Source: Lysobacteraceae bacterium NML08-0793
GTDB lineage: Bacteria; Pseudomonadota; Gammaproteobacteria; Xanthomonadales; Xanthomonadaceae
Assembly (NCBI GenBank): GCA_002798275.1
Contig: NWQR01000002.1
Location: forward strand, 248,001-312,000
Direction: 5' to 3'
Length of the DNA stretch: 64,000 nt
Under the pieces are notes generated by a model. The model was given only the letters and a program-made list of their open reading frames with translations. It did not search any database and was not told the DNA's origin. The position numbers and the translations under genes were made by a program. Shown one piece after another: positions 16,746-26,369 of this stretch (the stretch's first letter is position 1; every line of letters begins with the position of its first letter).

Positions 16746-17561
16746 TCAATTCCCGTTGGAAGGATTGGAAGGGAAATCGCGCTGCAAGCGCTCGCGATAA
16801 CGTGCCGCTGCACGAGTATCGCCCATCCGCAGCTCGATTTGTTCGGCGGTTTGCAAAAGTTCAGCCGTTACTGGCAGCAATGCCAGGCGACGCTCGATGA
16901 AGGCTCGCGCCTCCATCGGTTGATTTTGTGCCAAGGCGTGATTGGCCAGCGTCTCCAGCGCCAAGCGGTTTTCCGCGTCCAGTTGCAGCGATTGCCGGAG
17001 GTAAACGACAGCTTGCTCGGCATTGCCCGCACGCAACGCACAGGTGCCGGCATTGGACAAGGTGTCAGCACGGCTTTGACTATCGCCCATGCGCTCGGCG
17101 GCATAGTCCAGATAGCGCAGGGATTCTTCGTAGCGGCGTTGCGCGCACAGCCAAGTGCCATAGTTGGCAGCTTCTGCCGCGCCACCGGCAGACACCTGCA
17201 TCGCCTTGAACAGCCAGTCGCCGGATTCGCTTTCGCGGCCACGGCGTGCGGCAATCGCGCCCATCAAGGTATGCGCATCGGCAGAGGATGGATCGGCCTT
17301 GAGCGCCTCGCGGCTCAAGCGCTCGGCAGTATCCAGATCATTGCCCTGCAATGCCGACGAAGCTCGCGCCACCAAGTCCTGCGCGGACATGCGCGCCTTG
17401 TCCTGCTGGCTGTCGCGAGCAACCACTGGCCTTCTGGCCTGCTCGACCTTGCCCTTGCCGATGACATCCTGACGAATGAAGGTGAGCTTGCTGCAAGCGC
17501 TACCACCCAGCAGCACAATCAATGAAAGCGTTACCGCAAGGGCAGGCTCAAGCCGCGGCAT
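16746..17561 (-). CDS. pilF: Type IV pilus biogenesis lipoprotein PilF (PilW)
   Basis: A 271-residue protein with a lipoprotein signal ([11 protein letters not shown]) and about six TPR motifs (residues 55-255). PilF is the outer-membrane pilotin that assembles the PilQ secretin. GGAGG five bases before ATG 17561 fixes the start, which lies inside the last 14 bases of rlmN. The linkage rlmN-pilF-rodZ is conserved in gammaproteobacteria and implies that the organism makes type IV pili. Confidence 0.92.
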   Translation of the reverse strand: MPRLEPALAVTLSLIVLLGGSACSKLTFIRQDVIGKGKVEQARRPVVARDSQQDKARMSAQDLVARASSALQGNDLDTAERLSREALKADPSSADAHTLMGAIAARRGRESESGDWLFKAMQVSAGGAAEAANYGTWLCAQRRYEESLRYLDYAAERMGDSQSRADTLSNAGTCALRAGNAEQAVVYLRQSLQLDAENRLALETLANHALAQNQPMEARAFIERRLALLPVTAELLQTAEQIELRMGDTRAAARYRERLQRDFPSNPSNGN

Positions 17562-18750
17562 CGAGCCCTCCTGCCGCCAGACGCTTGGCGTGTTCGGCCT
17601 GCCGACGGGTGCGATCGAGCACCTGGCCCTTGAGCTGCCCGCAGGCGGCGTCGATATCGTCCCCGCGGGTGCGGCGCAGCGGCGCCACAAGACCGGCGTT
17701 GTTCAGCACCTTCTGGAAGGCGCGGATATCCTCGTCCACCGGACGAGCATAGCGGGTACCGGGGAAAGGATTGAACGGAATCAGATTGACCTTGGCAGCG
17801 TCCTTCATTTGTACCCGACGGTCAAAATCACGCATCAGCCGCGCCAGTGCGCGGGCATGCTCGGGCTGGTCATTGACGCCTTTCATCAAGGTGTATTCAA
17901 AGGTGACCGATTCGCCCTTCTTGCGCAGCGCATAGCGCACACAGGCATCCATCAGCACCTCGATATTGTATTTGCGGTTCAGCGGCACCAGCTCGTTGCG
18001 CAGCGCATCAAACGGCGCATGCAGCGATACCGCCAGCGACACGTCGCTTTCGGCGGCCAGCCGGTCGATCATTGGCACCAAACCGGCGGTGGAGAGCGTT
18101 ACCCGCTTGTTGGCAAGCCCGTAGCCTAGGTCATCGCGCATCACGCTCATCGCCCGCACTACATTGTCGAAATTCATCAGCGGCTCGCCCATGCCCATCA
18201 TCACCACATTGGTGAGGCGGCGCTGCTGGTGCGGCACATTGCCAAGATGTTTGCCCGCCACCCAAACCTGGCCGATGATTTCGGCAGTGGACAGATTGCG
18301 GTTGAAGCCCTGGGTTGCGGTGGAGCAGAAGCTGCAATTGAGCCCGCAGCCGACCTGTGAGGACACGCACAGTGTGCCGCGCCCCTTGTCCGGGATATAC
18401 ACCGTTTCGATGGCATTGCCGCCATCCATGCCCAGCAGCCATTTATGGGTGCCGTCTTCCGAGCCCTTGTCGAACAAGGTATTGGGCACCACGATTTCAG
18501 CCGTATCTTCGAGCTTGGCGCGCAGCGCCTTGCCCAGATCGGTCATCTCCTCGAACGAGGTGACATGGCGGTGATGAATCCACTTCATCACCTGCTGGGC
18601 GCGAAAACGCTTTTCATCCAGCGTTTCCACGAAAAACTTTTCCAACCCTGCCCGATCGAGTTCGAGCAGGTTTTGCTTGCCGGAGACAGCAGCCGCCCGC
18701 GGCGCCTTGTCGGCACCGTGCGTTTGTTGTGGCTGCTGATCCGGATTCAT
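17548..18750 (-). CDS. rlmN: 23S rRNA/tRNA adenine-C2 methyltransferase RlmN
   Basis: A 400-residue radical SAM enzyme methylating A2503 of 23S rRNA and A37 of some tRNAs. The iron-sulfur motif is CGLNCSFC, followed by [17 protein letters not shown] is the SAM-binding GGEP-like motif; the catalytic mobile Cys is in [12 protein letters not shown] near the C-terminus. The N-terminal 20 residues are a variable Gln/Ala-rich extension. It sits 12 bases after ndk. Confidence 0.96.
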   Translation of the reverse strand: MNPDQQPQQTHGADKAPRAAAVSGKQNLLELDRAGLEKFFVETLDEKRFRAQQVMKWIHHRHVTSFEEMTDLGKALRAKLEDTAEIVVPNTLFDKGSEDGTHKWLLGMDGGNAIETVYIPDKGRGTLCVSSQVGCGLNCSFCSTATQGFNRNLSTAEIIGQVWVAGKHLGNVPHQQRRLTNVVMMGMGEPLMNFDNVVRAMSVMRDDLGYGLANKRVTLSTAGLVPMIDRLAAESDVSLAVSLHAPFDALRNELVPLNRKYNIEVLMDACVRYALRKKGESVTFEYTLMKGVNDQPEHARALARLMRDFDRRVQMKDAAKVNLIPFNPFPGTRYARPVDEDIRAFQKVLNNAGLVAPLRRTRGDDIDAACGQLKGQVLDRTRRQAEHAKRLAAGGLDAAA

Positions 18751-18762
18751 CCTGTCACTCTC

Positions 18763-19191
18763 TTAGCCGCGTGCGTGAACGGCAGTGGCCGGGAAGAAAT
18801 AGGCGATTTCGATGGCGGCGTTTTCCAACGAGTCCGAGCCGTGCACGGCGTTGGCGTCGATGGATTCGGCGAAATCAGCACGAATGGTGCCAGGTGCGGC
18901 TTCCTTCGGGTTGGTCGCGCCCATCAGTTCGCGATTCTTCAGCACGGCGCCCTCGCCTTCCAGCACCTGAATCATCACCGGGCCAGACACCATGAAGTCC
19001 ACCAGCGCAGCAAAGAACGGACGCTCACGATGCACGGCATAGAAGCCTTCGGCTTCGGCACGGGAAAGCTGGGTGAACTTGGCCGCAGCAATCTTCAGAC
19101 CGTTTTTCTCAAAGCGGCTGTAGATTTCGCCAATCACGTTCTTGGCAACGGCATCGGGTTTGATGATCGACAGGGTGCGCTCAAGCGCCAT
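18763..19191 (-). CDS. ndk: Nucleoside diphosphate kinase
   Basis: A 142-residue enzyme that equalises nucleoside triphosphate pools. It has the family start [15 protein letters not shown] and the phosphohistidine motif [12 protein letters not shown] before ATG 19191 supports this start; the longer open frame is not family sequence. It is the first gene of ndk-rlmN-pilF-rodZ-yfgM-bamB-der-moeB, in which all gaps are under 70 bases. The 190 bases upstream hold only a weak CCTGA/TCAGG hairpin (about 19332-19348), so the operon promoter is probably in this gap. Confidence 0.97.
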   Translation of the reverse strand: MALERTLSIIKPDAVAKNVIGEIYSRFEKNGLKIAAAKFTQLSRAEAEGFYAVHRERPFFAALVDFMVSGPVMIQVLEGEGAVLKNRELMGATNPKEAAPGTIRADFAESIDANAVHGSDSLENAAIEIAYFFPATAVHARG

Positions 19192-19381
19192 GGGATTCTC
19201 CAACGTTTTCAGGACACGGGCATGACCCGCAGGGGAATGGCAGCGCAACCGCACAAAGCCATGCCTTGCAAGATTGCAGCCAAAATTTGGGGGAGCATTT
19301 TAGCCGATTTTAGCCGCCCCGGTAAAAACCCCCTGATCAAGATTCAGGATTTTCCGACGCCTGTCCGGGCGCTCTCCGGGT

Positions 19382-20143
19382 TTACAGCGCCTCAAGCAGT
19401 GCCCGGACAACCCCCGGCACCTGCTGCATGGCGATATCGACATTCGCCAGCACGTCTTCCAGGGTGATGACTTCATCCGGGTCGGGGCCTGCGCCAGCCG
19501 CCCAGTTGGCGACAATCGCAAGACAGGCGTAATCCAGCCCCAGCTCCCGCGCCAACGCAGCCTCGGGCATGCCGGTCATACCGACCAAATCGCAGCCGTC
19601 ACGACGCATCCGGGCAATTTCCGCACGGGTTTCAAGACGCGGCCCCTGGGTGGCGCCGTAACAGCCGGTCTCGACCAGCGCCACCTGGGCAGTTTCGGCC
19701 GCGACCTTCAGACGGCGGCGCAGCTCCGGGCTATAGGGCTCGCCAAAATCCACATGCAGCACTTCGCTGCCCGGCTCCTCGCACAAGGTGCTGATACGCC
19801 CCCAGGTGTAGTCGATGATTTGGTCAGCCAGCACCAGCGCACGCGGCTGGCATGAGGCACTAATGCCGCCCACGGTATTGAGTGCCAGCACCCGGGTCGC
19901 GCCCAGCGCCTGCAATGCGGCGAGGTTCGCCCGGTAATTGATTTTGTGCGGCGGGATGGAATGGCCTTCACCGTGGCGCGCCAAAAATGCCACTTGTCTG
20001 CCCGCCCATTGGCCGATGCGTACTGGCCCTGACGGTGCGCCATAGGCGGTCTGCGGGTGGTGGGTCGTTACGTTTTCAAGTTCGGCCAGGCGATACACGC
20101 CGGTACCGCCAATCAATGCCAAATCAATACGGGGCAGATTCAT
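19382..20143 (-). CDS. mtnP: S-methyl-5'-thioinosine phosphorylase (MTAP/PNP family)
   Basis: A 253-residue phosphorylase with the family motifs IGGTGVY, FLARHGEGHSIPPHKINYRAN and TQGPRLET, and an active-site region VGMTGMPEA. Human and archaeal MTAP have TTVPE here; the GMTGMPEA form matches the Pseudomonas aeruginosa type that cleaves methylthioinosine to hypoxanthine and methylthioribose phosphate. MTA itself could be a substrate; the sequence alone does not exclude it. The hypoxanthine phosphoribosyltransferase gene lies nine bases upstream, so the released base can be recaptured at once. Confidence 0.85.
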   Translation of the reverse strand: MNLPRIDLALIGGTGVYRLAELENVTTHHPQTAYGAPSGPVRIGQWAGRQVAFLARHGEGHSIPPHKINYRANLAALQALGATRVLALNTVGGISASCQPRALVLADQIIDYTWGRISTLCEEPGSEVLHVDFGEPYSPELRRRLKVAAETAQVALVETGCYGATQGPRLETRAEIARMRRDGCDLVGMTGMPEAALARELGLDYACLAIVANWAAGAGPDPDEVITLEDVLANVDIAMQQVPGVVRALLEAL

Positions 20144-20152
20144 GCTCGACGC

Positions 20153-20710
20153 TCAATCGTTCAATGCGTAAATGGCCGGCAGATTGCGGCCTTGTTCGTG
20201 ATAGTCCATGCCATAGCCAAATACATAGCGGTCGGGGACTTCCAGCCCGATGTAGTCGGCCTGGATGCCAGGCACGCAGCGGTCATGGCGCTTTACCGCC
20301 AGCACTGCGATGCGGACATCCTGCGCGCCCTGGGCTTCGCACCAGCGCTTGACTTCCAGAAGGGTCTGGCCTTCATCGAGAATGTCATCCACCAGCAGCA
20401 CACGCCGCCCAACAAGCGATACCGTTGGTTGCCGCAGCCAATGCAAATCCTGGCCACGGGTATCGCCGCGATAGCGCGTGGCGTGCAGGTAATCCAATTG
20501 CAAATCCAGCCCGCGTGCACCCAGTGCCAGTGCCAGCGCCCCCGCAAACGGCAGGGCGCCGTTCATCACGGTCAGAAACAGCGGCGCATGCGCATCCTGG
20601 CGATAGTCATGGCCAATCCCGTCCGCCATCTGGCCGACGGTGTGCTTGATGGTTTCATGCGTGTACAGCAGCTCGGCGTTTTGCAACGCGGTTTTGAGGT
20701 CGGCACTCAT
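20153..20710 (-). CDS. hpt: Hypoxanthine(-guanine) phosphoribosyltransferase
   Basis: A 185-residue purine salvage enzyme. The PRPP-binding loop is VLLVDDILDEGQTL (about residues 96-109), with the usual flanking strands and a C-terminal YVFGYGMDY substrate-binding part. It turns hypoxanthine or guanine plus PRPP into IMP or GMP. ATG overlaps the nagZ stop (ATGA), and the MTI phosphorylase follows, so peptidoglycan recycling, purine salvage and methylthio salvage genes are co-transcribed. Confidence 0.92.
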   Translation of the reverse strand: MSADLKTALQNAELLYTHETIKHTVGQMADGIGHDYRQDAHAPLFLTVMNGALPFAGALALALGARGLDLQLDYLHATRYRGDTRGQDLHWLRQPTVSLVGRRVLLVDDILDEGQTLLEVKRWCEAQGAQDVRIAVLAVKRHDRCVPGIQADYIGLEVPDRYVFGYGMDYHEQGRNLPAIYALND

Positions 20711-21759
20711 GCCAGGCTCCCGTTGTCATAGGCGCCGGATTGACCGGCCGTGGTGGTGATATTGCCTAGGGCATCTTCCAGACGGTTTTGTGCGGCCTGG
20801 TAGCGCTCATCGGCTAGCAGTTGGCTCCAGCCTCGCGGCCCCTGCCCGAGTAACCCGACCAGCGCCAAGGTGTTCAGCGCACGCCCTTCGACGGCGGCCA
20901 AGCCTTCGGGCACCAGTGCCGGATCGCAAACTAGGACAGCATCGCAACCGGCATCCAGATGGGCGTCGATGCGCGCCTTGACCCCGCCTGCGGCAAACCC
21001 CGCCGCCATGCCGATGTCATCGGAAAACACCACGCCGGTAAAACCCATCTCGGTGCGCAGAATGTCATTCACCCAGCGGCGCGAATAACCGGCCGGCTCG
21101 GGCGCGACCTGCGGATAAATCACATGCGCCATCATCACCGCATCGGCGCCGGCCTCGATGCCGGCAGCAAAGGGGCGCAAGTCCTGGGCGCGGATTTCTT
21201 CCAGGCTGCGCTTGTCGATGGCGGTGTCGTAATGGGTGTCTTCCAGCACTGAGCCGTGGCCTGGAAAGTGTTTGAGCGTGGCGGCCATGTCGGCATCGTG
21301 CATGCCCTCGACATAGGCGCGGGTGAATGCGGCGACGATTTCCGGCTCGGCGGCAAATGCGCGGCTGCCGATGGCGCGATTGCCGCGCCCCAAGTCCACC
21401 ACCGGCGCAAAGCTCAAATCCACGCCACTGGCACGTACTTCGCTGGCCATGAGCCAGGCGTGCTCGCGTGCCAGCGCCAATGCGCGCTCGCGCTCGCGCT
21501 GGTACAGGCTGGCAAAGCCCTCCAGCGCAGGCAGCTTGCTGAAGCCTTCCCGAAAACGCTGCACGCGGCCGCCTTCCTGATCCACGCAAATCAGTTGCGG
21601 AAAGCGCGCCGCCTCACGAATGGCATGAGTCAATTCCACAAGCTGATTTTTGCTGGCGAAGTTGCGCGCAAACAAAATCACCCCGGCGCAGGCATCGTGC
21701 TGCAACCAGTCGCGCTCGTGGGCGGCAAGTTCGGCGCCGGCAATGCCGATTACAAGCAT
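20707..21759 (-). CDS. nagZ: Beta-N-acetylhexosaminidase NagZ
   Basis: A 350-residue GH3 glycosidase of cell-wall recycling. It removes GlcNAc from anhydromuropeptides in the cytoplasm. Seen: VDQEGGRVQR, the flexible catalytic loop KHFPGHGSVLEDTH carrying the His acid/base, and nucleophile Asp in VVFSDDIGM. No signal peptide. GGAG before ATG 21759 and MLVIGIAG fix the start, ten bases inside the end of the CYTH gene. Confidence 0.95.
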   Translation of the reverse strand: MLVIGIAGAELAAHERDWLQHDACAGVILFARNFASKNQLVELTHAIREAARFPQLICVDQEGGRVQRFREGFSKLPALEGFASLYQRERERALALAREHAWLMASEVRASGVDLSFAPVVDLGRGNRAIGSRAFAAEPEIVAAFTRAYVEGMHDADMAATLKHFPGHGSVLEDTHYDTAIDKRSLEEIRAQDLRPFAAGIEAGADAVMMAHVIYPQVAPEPAGYSRRWVNDILRTEMGFTGVVFSDDIGMAAGFAAGGVKARIDAHLDAGCDAVLVCDPALVPEGLAAVEGRALNTLALVGLLGQGPRGWSQLLADERYQAAQNRLEDALGNITTTAGQSGAYDNGSLA

Positions 21760-22286
21760 GTGTTTTCTCCATGGGCATCTGTTGCCCGACGTTCGGCCTC
21801 GCTCCAGACCGAAAACGGGCGGGTGGTCAGATTGAGATTGTAATAACGCAGCAAATGGGTAACTTCCGCGCCCGCCCATGCGGGCATGGCGAAGGTTTCA
21901 TCTAGGCTAGCCAATTCCACCTCGGCCACCACAAGACCTGCGTTGTCGGCAAAAAACTCGTCGATTTCCCATTCATGCCCTTGATGACGGACAAAATGAC
22001 GGCGTTTTTTCAGCACCGGCCCCACACACAGCGCCAGCAAAGCCTCGGCATCTTCCGGCGGCAGCGGATAATCAAACTCCTGCCGCGATGCGCCGAGCTG
22101 CCGCGATTTGATATTGAGCCGCGCCGCCTCGCCTTCCAGCCGGATGCGGATGGAACTATTCTGCGCGCCGCTGGCAAGCGACTGGCTGTCGTTGAGATAG
22201 CCCTGCGCCATGTCGATGCTGCGATACACCTCGGCTCGCCAGTCATCAGATGCCAGCAGAAACTTGCGTTCGATTTCAATCGCCAT
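21750..22286 (-). CDS. CYTH-domain protein (inorganic triphosphatase-like)
   Basis: A 178-residue CYTH tunnel-fold protein. The defining ExExK motif is MAIEIERKFLL, followed by alternating charged strands (SSIRIRLEGE, WEIDEFFADNAGLVVAEVEL) that line the tunnel. Bacterial members act on tripolyphosphate or other triphosphates, rarely as CyaB adenylate cyclases. It starts four bases after the rlmD stop and overlaps nagZ by ten bases. Confidence 0.9.
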   Translation of the reverse strand: MAIEIERKFLLASDDWRAEVYRSIDMAQGYLNDSQSLASGAQNSSIRIRLEGEAARLNIKSRQLGASRQEFDYPLPPEDAEALLALCVGPVLKKRRHFVRHQGHEWEIDEFFADNAGLVVAEVELASLDETFAMPAWAGAEVTHLLRYYNLNLTTRPFSVWSEAERRATDAHGENTCL

Positions 22287-22289
22287 GGC

Positions 22290-23621
22290 TCAATCTCGTT
22301 CAAATACCGCAATTGATTCCACATGCGCGGTATGCGGGAACATGTCCATCACCCCGGCCTGCCGCAGCTTCCAGCCGCGTTCGTTGACCAGAAAACCGGC
22401 ATCGCGCGCCAGCGAGCCGGGATGGCAACTGACATACACGATGCGGCGGATGCCCTCCAGTGGCAGCTGTTTCAACACTTCCAGCGCCCCGGCACGCGCC
22501 GGATCCAGCAACAGCTTGTCAAAGCCCTTGCCAAACCACGGCTCATGGCGCAAATCGGTGGTGAGGTCGGCCATGTAAAAGTGGGCATTGCCAAGGCCGT
22601 TGCGCTCGGCATTTTCACGCGCGCGCGCCACCAGCCCGGCATCGCCTTCCACGCCGACCACTTCGGCCGCTTGGCGTGCCAGCGGCAGGGTGAAATTGCC
22701 CAGCCCGCAGAACAAGTCCAGCACACGCTCACCCGGCTGCACATCCAGCAGCGCCAGCGCATGGGCAATCATCTTTTCATTGAGGCCACGATTGACCTGG
22801 ATGAAATCCAGCGGTCGGAAAGCCAACTCCACATCCCAGGCATCCAGCCGGAAGGCCAACCTCGGCGGCGGCGCGTTGTCCAGCATATGCACCGAATCAA
22901 TGCCCTTGGGTTGCAGATAAATGGCAAAGCCGTGCGCTGCGGAAAAATCCCGCAGCTTTTGCAAATCGCCTTCGCTCAAAGGCTCCAGATGGCGAAACAC
23001 CAAAGCATGCGCCTGATCACCGGCAATGAACTCGATTTGTGGCAGCACCCGGCGGGCGTCCATCGAATCAACCAGACGCGAGAGCTCGGCAATCTTGAGG
23101 CCGATCTCCGGCACCACGGTATGACATTCGGCAAGATCGGCCACAAAGCGCGGGTCTTGCTCACGGAAGCCCACCAAGGTCTTGTCTTTCTTTTCCACCC
23201 GACGCACCGAAAAACGCCCCTTGCGGCGATACCCCCAGGCCGCATCGGTCAGGGATGGCAGCACTTCCTGCGGGCTGACATGGCCGATGCGCTCGAAGTT
23301 CTCCAGCAATACCTTCTGCTTGGCGTGAATTTGTCGATCCTCGGCCAGATGCTGCAAGGTGCAACCGGCGCATACGCCAAAATGCGGACAACGCGGTGGC
23401 ACGCGATCAGCGGAAGCCTCCAGCACCTCCAGTGTCTTGGCTTCATCAAAACTGCGCGAGCGTGCAGTTTGCTGCACCATGACCAGCTCGCCCGGCAGCG
23501 CACCGGCGACAAAAAGGGTCTTGCCTGCATGCGGGCCGTCTTCACGGCGGGCAACGCCACGGCCATCGTGGCTGAGGTCAAGGATGCGGACTTGGAACGG
23601 GGTTTGATCGATACGGGCCAC
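22290..23621 (-). CDS. rlmD: 23S rRNA (uracil-1939-C5)-methyltransferase RlmD
   Basis: A 443-residue enzyme methylating U1939. An N-terminal TRAM domain (DLSHDGRGVARREDG) is followed by the iron-sulfur Cys set CPHFGVCAGC plus a later Cys, the SAM-binding DLFCGLGNFTLPLA, and the catalytic VYVSCHPGSLARD. I place the start at GTG 23621, giving the family-like VARIDQTPFQ and the usual length; ribosome-binding signals here are weak and GTG further upstream is possible. Confidence 0.92.
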   Translation of the reverse strand: MARIDQTPFQVRILDLSHDGRGVARREDGPHAGKTLFVAGALPGELVMVQQTARSRSFDEAKTLEVLEASADRVPPRCPHFGVCAGCTLQHLAEDRQIHAKQKVLLENFERIGHVSPQEVLPSLTDAAWGYRRKGRFSVRRVEKKDKTLVGFREQDPRFVADLAECHTVVPEIGLKIAELSRLVDSMDARRVLPQIEFIAGDQAHALVFRHLEPLSEGDLQKLRDFSAAHGFAIYLQPKGIDSVHMLDNAPPPRLAFRLDAWDVELAFRPLDFIQVNRGLNEKMIAHALALLDVQPGERVLDLFCGLGNFTLPLARQAAEVVGVEGDAGLVARARENAERNGLGNAHFYMADLTTDLRHEPWFGKGFDKLLLDPARAGALEVLKQLPLEGIRRIVYVSCHPGSLARDAGFLVNERGWKLRQAGVMDMFPHTAHVESIAVFERD

Positions 23622-23704
23622 GGTTGCTGGCTGAAGGCTGGCAAGAAAAGGGGCGGCATTGTCGCATGCCACCCCTTTGGAAAAAGCCCCCGGATCGGAA
23701 ACGT

Positions 23705-24313
23705 TTATTTTTGCTTCCAGCCGCTGCTGGTCTGATACCACCAGCCACTGCGGGCGCGCTCAATCCATTGCCGGGCAAATACATCGCGGATTTGTGCTTC
23801 CCATTCCGGATGACCATTGGCCACCGCCACTTCGCGGTACAAGGCCTTGCGGTCGCGGTTGTCATCGGCCACCGCAGCATTCATCGCCACCCGGTCTTTC
23901 AACTCCAGCTTGCTGGCATCACGCACCGTCACCATGCCATCGCTGGTAAAGCCCAGCGCCCCCGAATCGAATCCGGCACGCAGGGTGCTGTCGAAGCGGC
24001 TCTGCATCTGATTCTGGATGGCGCGAATCGCCGGAGTGTTAATGCTGATATCGGGGCTGGACTGCGCATGCGCGGTACCAATACCAAGCAGCGACCATGG
24101 GTCGATGCGGCGCATCAGCATCGACATGCCGCCGCCTGCCTCGGGTTTTTCCGGTGCTGTCTTTTGCGCCGGGGCGGCTTCTTCGCCAATCACTTTGTCC
24201 ACAAATTCACGCGCCGCCTCACGCGCCTCGGCAGCCGGGAAATACACATTGATGGTGACGCAAGCGGTCAGCGCCAATGCTGTTGGAAGTGCAAGCCAGT
24301 TTTTGATCGCCAT
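23705..24313 (-). CDS. ydbL: DUF1318 (YdbL-like) lipoprotein
   Basis: A 202-residue protein. GAGGAG precedes ATG 24313. The signal ends in a lipobox, ALALTACV, followed at once by the beta-like stretch TINVYFPAAEA and a helix. The C-terminal 110 residues match DUF1318/YdbL. In E. coli ydbH-ynbE-ydbL form one operon: YdbH spans the periplasm to move phospholipids to the outer membrane, YnbE is a small lipoprotein completing the bridge, and YdbL modulates them. Here no separate ynbE lies between, so the lipidated N-terminal segment may take that role. It is ten bases after the ydbH-like gene. Confidence 0.8.
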   Translation of the reverse strand: MAIKNWLALPTALALTACVTINVYFPAAEAREAAREFVDKVIGEEAAPAQKTAPEKPEAGGGMSMLMRRIDPWSLLGIGTAHAQSSPDISINTPAIRAIQNQMQSRFDSTLRAGFDSGALGFTSDGMVTVRDASKLELKDRVAMNAAVADDNRDRKALYREVAVANGHPEWEAQIRDVFARQWIERARSGWWYQTSSGWKQK

Positions 24314-24323
24314 GAAAATCTCC

Positions 24324-26351
24324 TCACTCGATGACAGGTTCAATTTCGCCGCTGCCTGCTGCTTTCAGTCGTTCAAGCAGCGTCGGCCAGTCCACCCGAT
24401 GATTGTGCCCGATTACATCCAACCGCGGCAGACCGCTGCCCTTGACGATGACAAATCCGCCCGTGGCCGAATCGCCGGCAACCTCCTCATCCAGCCCACG
24501 CATCAGGCAGACTTCGTTTTCCAGTCGGCAGCGAATGCCGATACGCGCATAGCCAAAATCATCGAACAGGCTGATCAGACGGTTTTGCAGACTGCTCATG
24601 AAGCTGGCATCGCCCACGCTGGAAATGTTCTGTACCGCCCGCTGACTGATGCGCTGGCGCACACCAGGTTTGCGATCGGTGAGAAGCTGCGCATCAAAAC
24701 GCACCGGCTGCCAATCCACCAGGCGCAGGCCATGCACATGCCCATCCAATCGCCCGCTGATGCTGCCAAAACCGAACACTTCGGTCAGGCGCAAAAGGTC
24801 GAGGTCATTGAAATCAATATCGGCGCTTAGAGTGGGCGCCGTCCCGAAGGGGCGCTCCATCGACAGCGCACTTATCTGCATCGCCCCTTGGAAAAGACCA
24901 ATGGCCAACCCGCCGTCGAAATCAATCCGGTCATTGGCATACACCACGCGCGGGATTTCGCCATTCAATTCTCCGCGAAACTCCGGCAGGCCAAGGCTGC
25001 TGGACATCTTGCCGATGTCGATATGCTGCAAATCAAGACCGAATGAAACCTGCATCGCACCGGCCGCGTCTGCCGGTTTCAGATACAAATCATGCAGACG
25101 CATATAGCCATCGAAAATCGGCAGTTCTGCCGCCTGCCGCAAGCCCAACACACCCTGATGGCTGCGAAAATGCAAAACCGCCGGATCAAATACCAGCCCG
25201 AGCACTTGCGCGCCCTGCCAGCCCAGCGTCGAATCGACGTTTTCAGTGGCAGAAAGCGCAATCTCCCCGGCCAGCCGTTCAAAGCCGAAGCGCCGCTCCG
25301 GGTCTTGCAAATCGACATCGACAAACCGGGCATGGAAGCCCTGCAAACTGCCCGATGCCAAGTCCAATCGCGTCTGCAATGCGCCCTGCATCCGAGTCCC
25401 GGCAAGCCCAAGCTGCCCCAGCGCACCACTCAAATACCGTGCAGGCAGGCTGGCAATATCCGCGCTTTGCGCCTGCAACTGGAGGCTTTCAAGCTCACCG
25501 GATGCGGCTAGCCCGATACGGGCCTCGGCTTGCAGCGCAGCTCCATCGTTCCAGAAAAGGCGCGGCACCTGCCAGATACCGGCCGCATCCTGCTGCATCT
25601 GCAATGCCAGTTGCACCGGCTTTTCGGTCAGAGCCAGATATTGCGAGCCGAGCAATGCCTCGCCGGAAAAATCGCCTTGCAAATCCAGCCGGGTCGGGTG
25701 CTGGTCTTGATAGTCGAAGCCCAGACGACCGGCAAGCCCTGCGACCACGACACTGCCATCGCCATTTTGCAAGCCGACATTTTCAAGCTGCAAGGCACCC
25801 GTAACCTGCAACGGTGCTGCGCGCGGCGTGAACACATCCATCCGTCCACTCACCTGCCCCGTCTGCGCCTGCGCGCCTTCGAGCATTCGGCCAAGCCAAG
25901 TTTGCAGCCAAGCCAAGGGCACCTGCTGCAAGTCCAGCCGTGCCCAATCGGGCGTGGCGCTGCGCATCGAAAAACGCAGCGCTTGCCCACTCCGGGCAAG
26001 CGCCGCCCGTGTTTCTTCATCATCCAGATGCAAGGTCAACTGCAAGGGCGCATGATTTCCGGCGCGCACTTCTCCCGCACATTGCCAGCCATTGTTGCCG
26101 GTCTGTCGCAACGGGCACTGCCAATGTAGATTTTCAAACGTATAGCCCAGCGCCTTGGCATCGAGCTTATTGATTTGCAAATGCAGCTGCCCCTGCGCTG
26201 CATCTGCGGGCCATTCCAGTCGCAGCCTGACCCCTTCCAGTTGCGCCACGTCCGTACCGACCTTGGCAAAGCGCATGCTTAATACCCGCGCACTGGCTGC
26301 ATCGGTCAGCAGCAAGCTAAACAAAATCGGGAGTAAGATGCGGACAAGCAT
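24324..26351 (-). CDS. ydbH: YdbH-family AsmA-like envelope bridge protein
   Basis: A 675-residue exported protein with an N-terminal signal or anchor (LVRILLPILFSLLLTDAASA). A long run of alternating beta-strands follows, typical of the AsmA/TamB repeat-beta-groove group, with a C-terminal domain like the YdbH (DctA-YdbH) family: FDFNDLDL-type strands, FGFGSISGRLDGHVHGLRL. E. coli YdbH is about 200 residues longer. Role by family: a hydrophobic groove carrying phospholipids between the two membranes. ATG 26351 is chosen for the signal sequence. The divergent gene starts only 18 bases away, so promoters must overlap coding sequence. Confidence 0.8.
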   Translation of the reverse strand: MLVRILLPILFSLLLTDAASARVLSMRFAKVGTDVAQLEGVRLRLEWPADAAQGQLHLQINKLDAKALGYTFENLHWQCPLRQTGNNGWQCAGEVRAGNHAPLQLTLHLDDEETRAALARSGQALRFSMRSATPDWARLDLQQVPLAWLQTWLGRMLEGAQAQTGQVSGRMDVFTPRAAPLQVTGALQLENVGLQNGDGSVVVAGLAGRLGFDYQDQHPTRLDLQGDFSGEALLGSQYLALTEKPVQLALQMQQDAAGIWQVPRLFWNDGAALQAEARIGLAASGELESLQLQAQSADIASLPARYLSGALGQLGLAGTRMQGALQTRLDLASGSLQGFHARFVDVDLQDPERRFGFERLAGEIALSATENVDSTLGWQGAQVLGLVFDPAVLHFRSHQGVLGLRQAAELPIFDGYMRLHDLYLKPADAAGAMQVSFGLDLQHIDIGKMSSSLGLPEFRGELNGEIPRVVYANDRIDFDGGLAIGLFQGAMQISALSMERPFGTAPTLSADIDFNDLDLLRLTEVFGFGSISGRLDGHVHGLRLVDWQPVRFDAQLLTDRKPGVRQRISQRAVQNISSVGDASFMSSLQNRLISLFDDFGYARIGIRCRLENEVCLMRGLDEEVAGDSATGGFVIVKGSGLPRLDVIGHNHRVDWPTLLERLKAAGSGEIEPVIE

Positions 26352-26369
26352 TCTGCAAGGATACGAAAA

